This document shows, one piece after another, positions 17,127 through 25,736 of a stretch of 64,000 nt of DNA. Position 1 is the stretch's first letter. Each line of letters begins with the position of its first letter. The notes beneath the pieces were generated by a model. That model was not told the DNA's origin, did not search any database, and was given only the letters and a program-made list of their open reading frames with translations. The position numbers and the translations under genes are program-made. This DNA is from Eubacterium sp. (GTDB taxonomy: Bacteria; Bacillota; Clostridia; Oscillospirales; Acutalibacteraceae), in assembly GCA_015655975.1 (NCBI GenBank), contig DVEP01000044.1, forward strand, positions 62,001 through 126,000, written 5' to 3'.

Positions 17127-17160
17127 AAAATCGCCGAAACATCGAGTTCGGCGATTTTTG
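17127..17160 (+). terminator. Terminator in the 332-base gap after the SCP2 operon
   Basis: A perfect 12-bp stem (17127-17138 with 17147-17158) is followed by TTTTTG. The rest of gap 16987-17318 holds a weak hairpin near 17000 and the promoter at 17268; nothing else is visible. Confidence 0.85.
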
Positions 17161-17267
17161 CGCTTTTTTGTCTGTAAGATTTGAAAAAAATTATTCATTT
17201 TTGAACATAGATTTTTTGTTTAAAACAATTCCTTTTTGTGAACAATTTACAAAGTGAAATATTTTTA

Positions 17268-17296
17268 TTGAAAAATAAAAATCGGTGTGATATAGT
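17268..17296 (+). promoter_or_regulatory. Promoter of the GNAT-mltG pair
   Basis: TTGAAA at 17268-17273, 17-base spacer, TATAGT at 17291-17296, 22 bases before the start codon. Confidence 0.6.
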
Positions 17297-17318
17297 TAGG
17301 ACGAAATGAGGTTGTTTT

Positions 17319-17771
17319 ATGGCTGACATAAAATTTATATCACCGTTTGACGCAGATTTTTCTGCTTTAATGGAAATCAGAAAAGAAGTTTTTATAAACG
17401 AACAGGGCGCAGTTGCTTCGCAGGAATTTGATTTGTACGACGATATTACATCGGGCGCTTATTTTGTAGGCGCCTATGTTGACGGCGTTGTTGTCGGTAC
17501 AGGCAGATTGATTATTTCAAGCAAATACAAAATCGGCAGAGTTGCTGTTAAAAAAGAGTACAGAGGCAATAAAATAGGCAGTCAAATTGTTGAGACGCTT
17601 TTGAATAAGGCTGTTTCTTTAGGCGCCGAAAAAGTCTATGTTGACTCACAACCGCACGCCGTGGCACTCTATGAAAGTTTCGGTTTCGAAGTTTTCGCAA
17701 AAGATATTATAGACCGTGGGTTAGAACATATCCCTATGGTAAAGGTGATTGAAAAAGATGAAGAAGAATAA
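17319..17771 (+). CDS. GNAT-family N-acetyltransferase
   Basis: A 150-residue single-domain GNAT of the ElaA/YjcF kind. MEIRKEVFINEQGA is the usual start of that group, IGRVAVKKEYRGNKIGSQIVETLL is the acetyl-CoA pyrophosphate loop (motif A), and YVDSQPHAVALYESFGFEV is motif B. The acceptor is unknown. The gene overlaps mltG by 14 bases, so the two are co-translated. Confidence 0.88.
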   Translation: MADIKFISPFDADFSALMEIRKEVFINEQGAVASQEFDLYDDITSGAYFVGAYVDGVVVGTGRLIISSKYKIGRVAVKKEYRGNKIGSQIVETLLNKAVSLGAEKVYVDSQPHAVALYESFGFEVFAKDIIDRGLEHIPMVKVIEKDEEE

Positions 17772-18795
17772 AAAAGCGATTGTTTTTCTTTTTGTTGCCG
17801 TATTCATTTTAACTGTCGGAATAGCAGTTTTTACTGCCGGTATGGTTTTCAAAATGGACGAAACGGGTAAATTTTCAGACGAGACAATTCAGTATCGTCT
17901 TGAAATAGAAAAAGATGACTATGAAAAAGAAATAAGCAAAGACTTAAAAGAAAACGGAATCATAAAATTTCCGGGATATTGGCGTCAGTATATGAAAAAA
18001 GAGTACCCCGATTTTGTTTACATAAACGGTGAGTACGAATTTCACGGTGGAATGACATACGAAGAAATTGCCGAAAAACTGCAAAATCCCGACATTTCTC
18101 ACAAGTCTGTTAAGGTTGTTGTTCCTGAAGGAAGCGATGTTTTTCAGATTGCCGAAATATTAGAAAAAAACAACATTTGCAGCAAACAAGATTTTTATAA
18201 AGCAGCGTCAACTGCCGACTATGACTATGATTGGCTGAAAGATTTTCCCGACAAATCAAAAGTCGGATTTGTTTTAGAGGGATTTTTGTTCCCTGCAACA
18301 TACAGTTTCGGCGAGAACTCCGACGCGACGGAAATAGTGGATGAAATGCTCGGCGCTTTTGACGAACGCTTGACGGACGATATAAAAAATCAAATAAAAA
18401 ACAGTAAGTACAGTCTTTTTGAAACGGTAACGCTTGCTTCCGTAATTCAGGAAGAGGCATTGAGTGAAGACTCAAAAGCAAACATTTCTTCCGTGCTTCA
18501 CAACAGGCTTGATAAGGGCACAAAACTACAGTGCGATGTTACATATTACTACGGTAAGAAATTGCTTGACTACGGTTTTTCAAGAGACTTGTACGATACT
18601 TACTATACATATAGGTGCAAAGGACTTCCGGCAGGTCCTATTTCTTCGCCGGGTACAGATATGATAGAAGCAGCTTTAAACCCGTCGGATACAAAATATA
18701 TGTTCTTTTTCTCCGATTTGCAGGGAGAGTTCCATTTTGCCGAAACAGGCGAAGAATTTGAAAAGTTGAAACAACAATATCCGTGGAAAAAATAA
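17758..18795 (+). CDS. mltG: Endolytic murein transglycosylase MltG
   Basis: A 345-residue YceG/MltG family protein that cuts nascent peptidoglycan and sets glycan strand length. It has one N-terminal membrane helix (about residues 9-31), a LysM-like subdomain (VVVPEGSDVFQIAEIL) and the catalytic domain with glutamate in LASVIQEEA, followed by FHNRL-like LHNRLDKGTKLQCDVTYYYG and GLPAGPISSPG. The ATG at 17758 is preferred, ten bases after AAAGGTG and inside the GNAT gene. Confidence 0.93.
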   Translation: MKKNKKAIVFLFVAVFILTVGIAVFTAGMVFKMDETGKFSDETIQYRLEIEKDDYEKEISKDLKENGIIKFPGYWRQYMKKEYPDFVYINGEYEFHGGMTYEEIAEKLQNPDISHKSVKVVVPEGSDVFQIAEILEKNNICSKQDFYKAASTADYDYDWLKDFPDKSKVGFVLEGFLFPATYSFGENSDATEIVDEMLGAFDERLTDDIKNQIKNSKYSLFETVTLASVIQEEALSEDSKANISSVLHNRLDKGTKLQCDVTYYYGKKLLDYGFSRDLYDTYYTYRCKGLPAGPISSPGTDMIEAALNPSDTKYMFFFSDLQGEFHFAETGEEFEKLKQQYPWKK

Positions 18796-18798
18796 TTC

Positions 18799-18827
18799 TT
18801 GACATTGGGTTTTGTTTGTGTTAGTAT
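18799..18827 (+). promoter_or_regulatory. Promoter of the infC-rpmI-rplT operon
   Basis: Perfect TTGACA at 18799-18804, 17-base spacer, TAGTAT at 18822-18827. The transcript has a leader of about 145 bases. Confidence 0.8.
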
Positions 18828-18834
18828 ATTCTCA

Positions 18835-18959
18835 CAATAAAGAAGGACGCAATCGTTCTCCCCTTGAGCTATGTGAAAAGGGCAATACTTAATTTTTAGT
18901 TATTGACTGAATTTTGTATTTTTGAGTACGAGCGTTTTGCGTTCGTACTTTTTATTTTT
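18835..18959 (+). promoter_or_regulatory. infC leader ending in an intrinsic terminator (L20-type attenuation)
   Basis: The leader holds several short complementary segments and ends in a clear terminator: stem 18926-18934 with 18940-18948, then T5-A-T5. A terminator between promoter and infC is what is known for L20-controlled infC-rpmI-rplT leaders in Firmicutes, where excess L20 stabilises the terminating fold. That L20 acts here is inferred from gene order. Confidence 0.65.
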
Positions 18960-18979
18960 GTAAAGGTAGGGTGTTTTTC

Positions 18980-19495
18980 ATCAGTAAAGAAACTCAGCAG
19001 ATTAATAGTGAAATCAAAGACAGAGAAGTTCGTTTGATTTCTGCAACAGGCGAACAACTCGGTATTATGAGCTCTAAGGAAGCATTAAAAATCGCCGAAG
19101 ATTCAAATCTTGATTTAGTAAAAATTGCTCCTCAGGCTAAGCCTCCCGTATGTAAAGTTATGGACTACGGCAAATTCCGTTTTGAAAAAGCAAAGCGTGA
19201 AAAAGAAGCAAGAAAAAATCAAAAAGTCATTGAAACAAAAGAAATTCGATTGTCATTGAATATAGATGTTCATGACTTTAATACAAAAGTTAATCATGCT
19301 AAAAAATTCCTTTCAGGCGGCAACAAGGTAAAAGTTTCCATCCGTTTACGCGGCAGAGAAATGGGCCATCCGGAACTCGGTGAAGCTACAATGAAGCGTT
19401 TTGCCGAAGCGCTTGCCGAAGAGGGAACTGTTGACAAGCAACCAAAACTTGAAGGACGACAGATACTGATGTTTATGTCGCGCAAAGATAAATAA
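18980..19495 (+). CDS. infC: Translation initiation factor IF-3
   Basis: A 171-residue IF-3 with the N-domain NSEIKDREVRLISATGEQLG, the linker KAKREKEARKNQK and the C-domain that blocks subunit joining. The only in-frame ordinary start is GTG at 18971, but it lies inside the AAAGGTAGGGTG ribosome binding site. ATC at 18980 is well spaced and gives the normal N-terminus (M)SKETQQIN. A rare start codon is known for infC in other bacteria, where IF-3 discriminates against it to regulate itself. First gene of infC-rpmI-rplT. Confidence 0.93.
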   Translation: MSKETQQINSEIKDREVRLISATGEQLGIMSSKEALKIAEDSNLDLVKIAPQAKPPVCKVMDYGKFRFEKAKREKEARKNQKVIETKEIRLSLNIDVHDFNTKVNHAKKFLSGGNKVKVSIRLRGREMGHPELGEATMKRFAEALAEEGTVDKQPKLEGRQILMFMSRKDK

Positions 19496-19514
19496 TATTT
19501 TGGAGGAATAATTA

Positions 19515-19712
19515 ATGCCTAAGATTAAAACACACAGCGGTGCTAAAAAGCGTTTTAAGACAACAAAAACCGGCAAGGTAAAAAGAGCTCACGCTTACAC
19601 ATCTCACATTCTCACAAAAAAATCAACAAAGCGTAAGAGAAATCTTCGTAAAACAGCAGTTGTTGATACTACAAATATGAAGCAATGCAAGCGCCTTGTT
19701 CCATATAAATAA
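19515..19712 (+). CDS. rpmI: 50S ribosomal protein L35
   Basis: A 65-residue basic protein with the L35 pattern MPKIKTHSGAKKRFKTTKTG and the C-terminal CKRLVPYK. It follows infC after a GGAGGA site, in the universal infC-rpmI-rplT order. Confidence 0.98.
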   Translation: MPKIKTHSGAKKRFKTTKTGKVKRAHAYTSHILTKKSTKRKRNLRKTAVVDTTNMKQCKRLVPYK

Positions 19713-19749
19713 TTCAAAGATATTACACTAATTTCGGAGGTATTGTAAA

Positions 19750-20106
19750 ATGGCAAGAGTTAAAGGCGCTATGGCTACTCGCAAAAGAAGAAAGAAAGTT
19801 TTAAAACTCGCAAAGGGTTATTTCGGTGGTAAAAGCCGTCTTTTCAAAACAGCAAAACAGGCTGTAATGAAGTCGGGCAACTACGCATATATCGGCAGAA
19901 AGCAAAAGAAAAGAGATTTCAGAAGACTCTGGATTACTCGTATTTCTGCAGCTTGCAAAGCAAACGGCATGAACTATTCAACATTTATGAACGGTCTCAA
20001 AAAAGCAGGCGTAGAACTCAACAGAAAAATGCTTTCTGAAATTGCTATTTCAGACCCTGCTGCTTTCACAGCACTTACTGAAACTGCAAAATCTGCACTT
20101 AAATAA
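19750..20106 (+). CDS. rplT: 50S ribosomal protein L20
   Basis: A 118-residue L20 with MARVKGAMATRKRRKKVLKLAKG at the start (basic extension) and RDFRRLWITRI in the core. It probably also represses its own operon through the leader upstream of infC, as in Bacillus. Confidence 0.98.
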   Translation: MARVKGAMATRKRRKKVLKLAKGYFGGKSRLFKTAKQAVMKSGNYAYIGRKQKKRDFRRLWITRISAACKANGMNYSTFMNGLKKAGVELNRKMLSEIAISDPAAFTALTETAKSALK

Positions 20107-20113
20107 TTCTTTT

Positions 20114-20145
20114 GACGGCAATGTTTACGCATTGTCGTCTTTTTG
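20114..20145 (+). terminator. Terminator of infC-rpmI-rplT
   Basis: A 10-bp stem with one G-U pair (20114-20123 with 20130-20139) and a following TTTTTG tract. Confidence 0.85.
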
Positions 20146-20218
20146 TTATAAAAACAGTTGTGTTTTAAAACAGTTGTTTATATATTATATAAAAAATTAT
20201 TAATATTAAATTTTTTTC

Positions 20219-20246
20219 TTGAACTTTTGAGTTTTTGTGTTATTAT
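20219..20246 (+). promoter_or_regulatory. Promoter of the rRNA methyltransferase operon
   Basis: TTGAAC at 20219-20224, 16-base spacer, TATTAT at 20241-20246. A second weaker TTGACT lies just downstream. Confidence 0.5.
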
Positions 20247-20324
20247 AGTTTTGACTGCTTATATGCACTGTTTATATATTATATTATTATAACTTATTAT
20301 AATGCGAAATTTTTTAGGAGTTTT

Positions 20325-21113
20325 ATGGAAAAAATAACTTCAAAAACAAACAAAATTGTTAAGGAAACAGCAAAACTTTTTTCTTCTGCAAAATATAGAA
20401 ATGAACAGGGACTTTTTGTCCTTGAGGGAGCAAGACTTTGCTCAGATATTTTAAACAGCAGTTGTGAATTGGTTAAACTTTTGGTAACTGAAAATTTCAA
20501 TGTGAAAAATGCAACTCTTGTCAATTCTCTTTCGGCAATTTCAGCGTCGTCGTACTTGATAACAGATGAAATTGCTGACAAAATTTGCAGCACGGTAAAT
20601 CCACAGGGGATTTTTGCCGTTTGCAAAATCAAAAAAGAAGTATATAGAGTTGAACCTGACAAAAAATATATTGCCCTTGAAAATGTACAGGACCCGGGTA
20701 ATTTGGGCGCAGTTGCACGAACTGCCGAAGCGCTCGGAATTGACGGACTGATTATAAGCGGAGGGTGCGATATATATAACCCTAAAGCGCTTCGTGCGTC
20801 TATGGGCAGTTTGCTCAGAATAAAAGTCATTTTTTGTGATAATCTTTCTGTGTTTTTGAAAGAATTAAACGGTGAAATAAAAATTTATGCCGCCGTGCCG
20901 TATTCTTACGCAAAAGATATTAGAAAATGTGATTTTTCAAAAGGAGCGATTTGCATCATAGGAAATGAAGCAAACGGCGTTACAGATGAAGTTAAAGAAA
21001 CAGCTGACAGTTTAATCACAATCAAGATGCTCGGCTTGGCAGAGAGTTTAAACGCTTCTACCGCTGCCTCCATAACAATGTGGGAAATGCTGAGAGGTGA
21101 AAACAGTGAATGA
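20325..21113 (+). CDS. SpoU/TrmH-family RNA 2'-O-methyltransferase
   Basis: A 262-residue SPOUT enzyme that methylates ribose in rRNA or tRNA with SAM. The N-terminal RNA-binding domain has KYRNEQGLFVLEGARL. The C-terminal knot has motif 1 ALENVQDPGNLGAVARTAEALG, motif 2 ICIIGNEANGVTDEV and motif 3 IKMLGLAESLNASTAASI. ATG at 20325 follows AGGAG. It overlaps dprA by eight bases. Confidence 0.92.
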   Translation: MEKITSKTNKIVKETAKLFSSAKYRNEQGLFVLEGARLCSDILNSSCELVKLLVTENFNVKNATLVNSLSAISASSYLITDEIADKICSTVNPQGIFAVCKIKKEVYRVEPDKKYIALENVQDPGNLGAVARTAEALGIDGLIISGGCDIYNPKALRASMGSLLRIKVIFCDNLSVFLKELNGEIKIYAAVPYSYAKDIRKCDFSKGAICIIGNEANGVTDEVKETADSLITIKMLGLAESLNASTAASITMWEMLRGENSE

Positions 21114-22317
21114 TGACATTTATTGGATTTGGCTTAAAAAGGTGCTCGGAGAAGGCGCGTTTTTTAAAGATTTAATAGATACTTTCGGTTCTGCAAAAGC
21201 AGTTTATAACGCAGGAATGTCGGAGTTGAAAATGTGCCCTGATATTTCATCAAAACAACTGAAAAGGGCAGAGACTGTAAATATTGACGATTGTGCAAAA
21301 ATCATATACGATTGTAAAGTTAATAATTGGAAAATTATTTCGTATGACAACCCTATATATCCCGAAAAATTGAAAAACATATACAATCCGCCTTGCGTAC
21401 TTTTTGTTGACGGTGAACTTCCGAATGTAGATAACTTGTGCTCCGTTGCCGTTGTCGGTACAAGAAAAGCATCTTCCTATGCGATACGGGCAACAAATAT
21501 GATTTGTAAAGGCGTTGCAAAAGCAGGCGCATTGACAATCAGCGGCGGTGCGCTCGGTGTAGATTCAGCCGCTCATACAGGCACGATACTCGGCGGAGGA
21601 AAAACTATTTGTGTCCTCGGCTGCGGTTTCGGTACCAACTATCTCAGTTCAAATGAAAAATTGAGACAGTCAATTAAAAGCAACGGTGCTTTGGTAACAG
21701 AGTATGCGCCGTTTGTACCTCCTACTAAATACACTTTCCCTTTGAGAAACAGAATAATCAGCGGTTTGTCGGACGGCGTTCTTGTTGTCGAAGCAGGCGT
21801 AAAGTCGGGCAGTTTGATAACTGCAAAGTACGCTTCGGAACAGGGCAGAGATGTTTTTGCAGTCCCGTCAAGTATAGTATCTGCTGAATACAGCGGTACA
21901 AATAAACTGCTGACAGACGGAGCAATGATTGTTACTCAGCCTGTTGATTTGGTCAGTCCGTATTTTGAAAAATATCCGTATCTGAAAAGTGAAAATATAC
22001 CCGATATTCAGCAAATGCTGAAAAAAGAAAAAAGGAAAAATGCAAATTCTTCGTATGATACTAATTTAAAAAATGAAATGTCTTTTGAAAATTCGGATAA
22101 CGAAATTGACAAAGGCAATGAAAGAATGAAAAAAATATCTTCTCTCAGCGGAGATTTAAAAGATGTTTATTTTAATTTAACAGAAAATTATGAGTATATT
22201 GATATAATAAGCGATAGATGTGCTATGCTGTCAAACAAAGTGCTTAGCGCGTTGAGTATATTGGAAATTCAAGGGCTTGTTTCGTCAGCAAGCGGAAAAA
22301 GATATAAAAAGATTTAG
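21106..22317 (+). CDS. dprA: DNA-processing protein DprA
   Basis: A 403-residue DprA/Smf, which loads RecA on incoming single-stranded DNA. A SAM-like N-terminal domain precedes the Rossmann fold with VAVVGTRKAS, ISGGALGVDSAAHTGTI, FPLRNRIISGLSDGVLVVEAG and FAVPSS. A winged-helix C-terminus follows (KVLSALSILEIQGLVSSASGKRYKKI in two parts). The start is taken as GTG 21106, eight bases after GAGAGG. No other competence genes are seen. Confidence 0.93.
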   Translation: MNDDIYWIWLKKVLGEGAFFKDLIDTFGSAKAVYNAGMSELKMCPDISSKQLKRAETVNIDDCAKIIYDCKVNNWKIISYDNPIYPEKLKNIYNPPCVLFVDGELPNVDNLCSVAVVGTRKASSYAIRATNMICKGVAKAGALTISGGALGVDSAAHTGTILGGGKTICVLGCGFGTNYLSSNEKLRQSIKSNGALVTEYAPFVPPTKYTFPLRNRIISGLSDGVLVVEAGVKSGSLITAKYASEQGRDVFAVPSSIVSAEYSGTNKLLTDGAMIVTQPVDLVSPYFEKYPYLKSENIPDIQQMLKKEKRKNANSSYDTNLKNEMSFENSDNEIDKGNERMKKISSLSGDLKDVYFNLTENYEYIDIISDRCAMLSNKVLSALSILEIQGLVSSASGKRYKKI

Positions 22318-22336
22318 CGAAAGGATACATTACCAA

Positions 22337-24430
22337 ATGTCAAAACTTGTTATTGTTGAGTCTCCTGCAAAGGCAAAAAGTATAAAAAATTATTTGGGCA
22401 AAGGCTATGAAGTAGTGGCGTCTAAAGGTCATGTCAGAGATTTGCCGTCTGCAAGACTCAGTGTTGATATAAAAAACAATTTTAAACCCGAATATCAAAT
22501 AATTCCGGCAAAAGAAAAGTTAATTAAAGAATTAAAAGAAAAAGTCGAAAAGTCCGACTATGTTTACCTCGCAGGCGACCCCGACCGTGAGGGAGAGGCT
22601 ATTTCCTGGCATTTGGCAACAATTCTCGGATTGGATGAAAATGAAAAAAACAGAGTTACTTTCAACGAAATTACAAAAAACGGTATTCAGTCGGGCATGG
22701 AACACCCGAGAGAAATAGATAAAGACCTTGTAAATGCACAACAGGCAAGAAGAATTTTAGACCGTTTAATAGGTTACAAATTAAGTCCTTTTATTTCGCA
22801 AAAAATCAGGCGTGGTTTGAGCGCGGGCAGAGTGCAAAGCGTAGCGCTCAGGCTTGTAGTTGACAGAGAAGAAGAAATCAGAGCATTTAAACCCGAAGAA
22901 TATTGGTCGCTCGACGCAAAATTTACCAACCCGCCCGAAAGAAAAACTTTCTCGGCGTCTTTGTCAGCAAAAAACGGTGATAAAATCAAGGTCGGCAACA
23001 AAGAAGAGTCAGACGCAATTCTTTCAGATTTGGAAAACGCAGAGTACAGCGTTTCTTCCGTAAAGAAAGGAACGAGAAGAAAAAATCCCGCTCCTCCGTT
23101 TACAACATCTACTTTACAGCAAGAGGCTTCAAGAAAACTGAATTTTCAGGCGAAGCGTACTATGAAAGCGGCTCAGGAACTTTACGAGGGTCTTGAAGTT
23201 GAGGGCATAGGTACAGGCGGTCTCATCACATATATGAGAACGGACTCGCTGAGAATTTCCGACGAGGCAAGAGAAGCAGGAAACGAGTATATTAAAGAGG
23301 CGTACGGCGAAAAGTATCTTCCCAAAAAACCGAGAGTGTTCAAGTCAAAGAAAAATATTCAGGACGGACACGAAGCTATAAGACCTACTATGCCGAATCT
23401 TACACCCGAAAGAGTAAAGGGAAGTTTGACAACCGACCAATATAAAATCTATAAACTCATTTGGGAACGCTTCATCGCTTCACTTATGGAAAACTGTTTG
23501 CAGGAAACAATGAAAGTTGAAATATCTGCAAACGATTACACTTTTTCTGCAACGGGCTATGTAGTTAAGTTCGACGGCTTTACCGTTCTTTACGAAGAAG
23601 GAAAGGACGAGGCAAAGTCTGAGGGCGGAGCATTGCCGTCTATGAAAGTCGGAGATGTTTTAAAGCTCAAAGAATTGACAGGCAATCAGCATTTTACTCA
23701 ACCTCCTGCAAGATACACGGAAGCGTCGCTTACAAAGGCGCTTGAAGAAAACGGCGTGGGCAGACCGAGTACTTATTTAACAATTACCTCAACGATAGTT
23801 GCAAGAGAGTATGTTGTAAGAGAGGGCAAGCAGTTTGTTCCTACCGAACTCGGAGAAGCGGTAACAAAACTTTTGAAAGAAAGAATGCCTAATATAGTAA
23901 ATGTTAAATATACATCGCAAATGGAGTCTGACCTTGACCTCATAGATATGGGCAAAACAAACTATATAGATATGATTAGGCATTACTACGACGATTTTGA
24001 GGCGCCTCTTGAAAAGGCAAAACAGGAAATGCAGGGCGTTAAGATAAAATTGAAAGAAGAAGAAACAGACGAGATTTGTGAAAAATGCGGTCGAAATATG
24101 GTAATCAAAGTCGGCAGATTCGGAAAATTTCTTGCCTGCCCGGGTTATCCTGAGTGCAAAAACACAAAACCTCTTGTTTTAAAAACAAAAGCAAAGTGTC
24201 CCGTATGCGGTTCGGAAGTCATAGAAAAGAAAACGAAAAAAGGCACTCCTTTTTACGGTTGCTCGAGTTACCCTAATTGTAACTTTATGACTTGGGATGT
24301 GCCGACAGACGAAAACTGTCCGAAATGCGGTAAATCTCTATTCAAACGCAGAGGCGGTTTGTTAGTGTGCGAAGACGAAAAGTGCGGATACGAAGCAAAA
24401 ATTCAAAAAAAATCTAAGAAAAGCGAGTAA
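22337..24430 (+). CDS. topA: DNA topoisomerase I
   Basis: A 697-residue type IA topoisomerase relaxing negative supercoils. The Toprim domain is KLVIVESPAKAKSIKNYLG with YLAGDPDREGEAISWHL. The active-site tyrosine is in GGLITYMRTDS near residue 305. Three C-terminal C4 zinc ribbons are visible (CEKCGRN/CPGYPEC, CPVCGSE/CSSYPNC, CPKCGKS/CEDEKC). The ATG at 22337 follows AAAGGA. It sits after dprA as in many Firmicutes and is followed four bases later by trmFO. Confidence 0.97.
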   Translation: MSKLVIVESPAKAKSIKNYLGKGYEVVASKGHVRDLPSARLSVDIKNNFKPEYQIIPAKEKLIKELKEKVEKSDYVYLAGDPDREGEAISWHLATILGLDENEKNRVTFNEITKNGIQSGMEHPREIDKDLVNAQQARRILDRLIGYKLSPFISQKIRRGLSAGRVQSVALRLVVDREEEIRAFKPEEYWSLDAKFTNPPERKTFSASLSAKNGDKIKVGNKEESDAILSDLENAEYSVSSVKKGTRRKNPAPPFTTSTLQQEASRKLNFQAKRTMKAAQELYEGLEVEGIGTGGLITYMRTDSLRISDEAREAGNEYIKEAYGEKYLPKKPRVFKSKKNIQDGHEAIRPTMPNLTPERVKGSLTTDQYKIYKLIWERFIASLMENCLQETMKVEISANDYTFSATGYVVKFDGFTVLYEEGKDEAKSEGGALPSMKVGDVLKLKELTGNQHFTQPPARYTEASLTKALEENGVGRPSTYLTITSTIVAREYVVREGKQFVPTELGEAVTKLLKERMPNIVNVKYTSQMESDLDLIDMGKTNYIDMIRHYYDDFEAPLEKAKQEMQGVKIKLKEEETDEICEKCGRNMVIKVGRFGKFLACPGYPECKNTKPLVLKTKAKCPVCGSEVIEKKTKKGTPFYGCSSYPNCNFMTWDVPTDENCPKCGKSLFKRRGGLLVCEDEKCGYEAKIQKKSKKSE

Positions 24431-24434
24431 TTAA

Positions 24435-25736
24435 ATGAATTTCACAGTCATAGGCGCAGGGCTTGCAGGTGTTGAAAGTGCGTGGCAGATAGCAAAATTC
24501 GGCTATAATGTTACTTTGATTGAAATGAAACCGAAAAAGTTTTCTCCGGCACATAAAAATGAAAACTTTGCCGAACTTGTTTGTTCAAACTCACTGAAGG
24601 CTATGAGAATTGACAGCGCAGCAGGTTTGCTGAAAGAAGAAATGAGCCGTCTCGGAAGTATCACGGTGGAGTGTGCAAAAAAGTGCAGTGTTGCGGCAGG
24701 CGGCGCGCTTGCCGTTGACCGAAATATATTTTCGCAAATGGTTACGCAGAAAATTAAGTCTTGTGAAAATATAAAAGTTGTAACTGAAGAAGCAACAGAC
24801 TTTTTTGCAGATGAGAACAATATAGTCATTGTCGCAACAGGGCCGTTGACTGACGGAAAAATGAGTGAAAATATAAAAAATGTGACGGGCGGATATTTGT
24901 CTTTTTATGATGCCGCAGCGCCTATTGTAACGGCTGAGTCTGTAAATATGGATATTGCGTTCGGAGCGTCAAGGTACGGAAAAGGCGGAGAAAACGACTA
25001 TATCAACTGTCCGTTTAATAAGGAAGAGTACGAGAATTTTCACACCGAACTTATAAATGCCGAAAGCGCAAAATTGAGTGAGTTTGATGTTTATGAGGGA
25101 TGTATGCCGATAGAGGCGCTTGCCAAACGCGGTAAGGACGCTATCAGATTCGGCCCTATGAAACCTGTCGGTCTTGTAAATCCTGCAACGGGGCACAGAC
25201 CGTGGGCGGCCGTACAGCTTCGCAGAGAAAACTCACAGGGTACAATGTTTAATCTTGTAGGTTTTCAAACGAATTTAAAATTTCCTGAGCAAAAAAGAGT
25301 TTTTTCTATGATTCCGGGTCTTGAAAATGCCGAATTTGTGCGATACGGCGTAATGCACAGAAACTCTTTCATAGACTCTCCCAGACTTTTGAACAGCGAT
25401 TTCAGTCTCAAAAGAAATCCGTACTTGTTTTTTGCAGGTCAAATTACAGGCGTTGAGGGATATATGGAGTCGGCATCAAGCGGAATTATGGCAGGTATAA
25501 ATGCCGTGATGAGAGCGAAAGGAAAAGAAAGCGTTGTACTTTCAGAGTACAATATGCTCGGTGCCTTATCGAGATATATAAGTGATGAAACAGTAACCAA
25601 TTTTCAGCCTATGGGTGCCAATTTTGGTATTTTGCCTGCCATAGAGCCGAAAATTCGAGATAAAAAAGAACGATATGCCGCGCTTTCAAACAGAGCGCTT
25701 GAGCATTTGTCCGATTTGGAGATATTAAAAAAATGA
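24435..25736 (+). CDS. trmFO: Folate-dependent tRNA (m5U54) methyltransferase TrmFO
   Basis: A 433-residue flavoprotein that makes ribothymidine-54 in tRNA using methylenetetrahydrofolate. It has the FAD-binding start VIGAGLAGVESAWQIAK, the conserved ELVCSNSLKA catalytic-cysteine loop, GPLTD and FAGQITGVEGYMESASSG. It lies between topA and plsX; the last four bases (ATGA) overlap plsX. Confidence 0.96.
   Translation: MNFTVIGAGLAGVESAWQIAKFGYNVTLIEMKPKKFSPAHKNENFAELVCSNSLKAMRIDSAAGLLKEEMSRLGSITVECAKKCSVAAGGALAVDRNIFSQMVTQKIKSCENIKVVTEEATDFFADENNIVIVATGPLTDGKMSENIKNVTGGYLSFYDAAAPIVTAESVNMDIAFGASRYGKGGENDYINCPFNKEEYENFHTELINAESAKLSEFDVYEGCMPIEALAKRGKDAIRFGPMKPVGLVNPATGHRPWAAVQLRRENSQGTMFNLVGFQTNLKFPEQKRVFSMIPGLENAEFVRYGVMHRNSFIDSPRLLNSDFSLKRNPYLFFAGQITGVEGYMESASSGIMAGINAVMRAKGKESVVLSEYNMLGALSRYISDETVTNFQPMGANFGILPAIEPKIRDKKERYAALSNRALEHLSDLEILKK

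Noticed and set aside
20174..20285. Direct repeat TGTTTATATATTATAT upstream of the rRNA methyltransferase
   Set aside because: Low-complexity AT sequence that can recur by chance in this genome; no supporting context.
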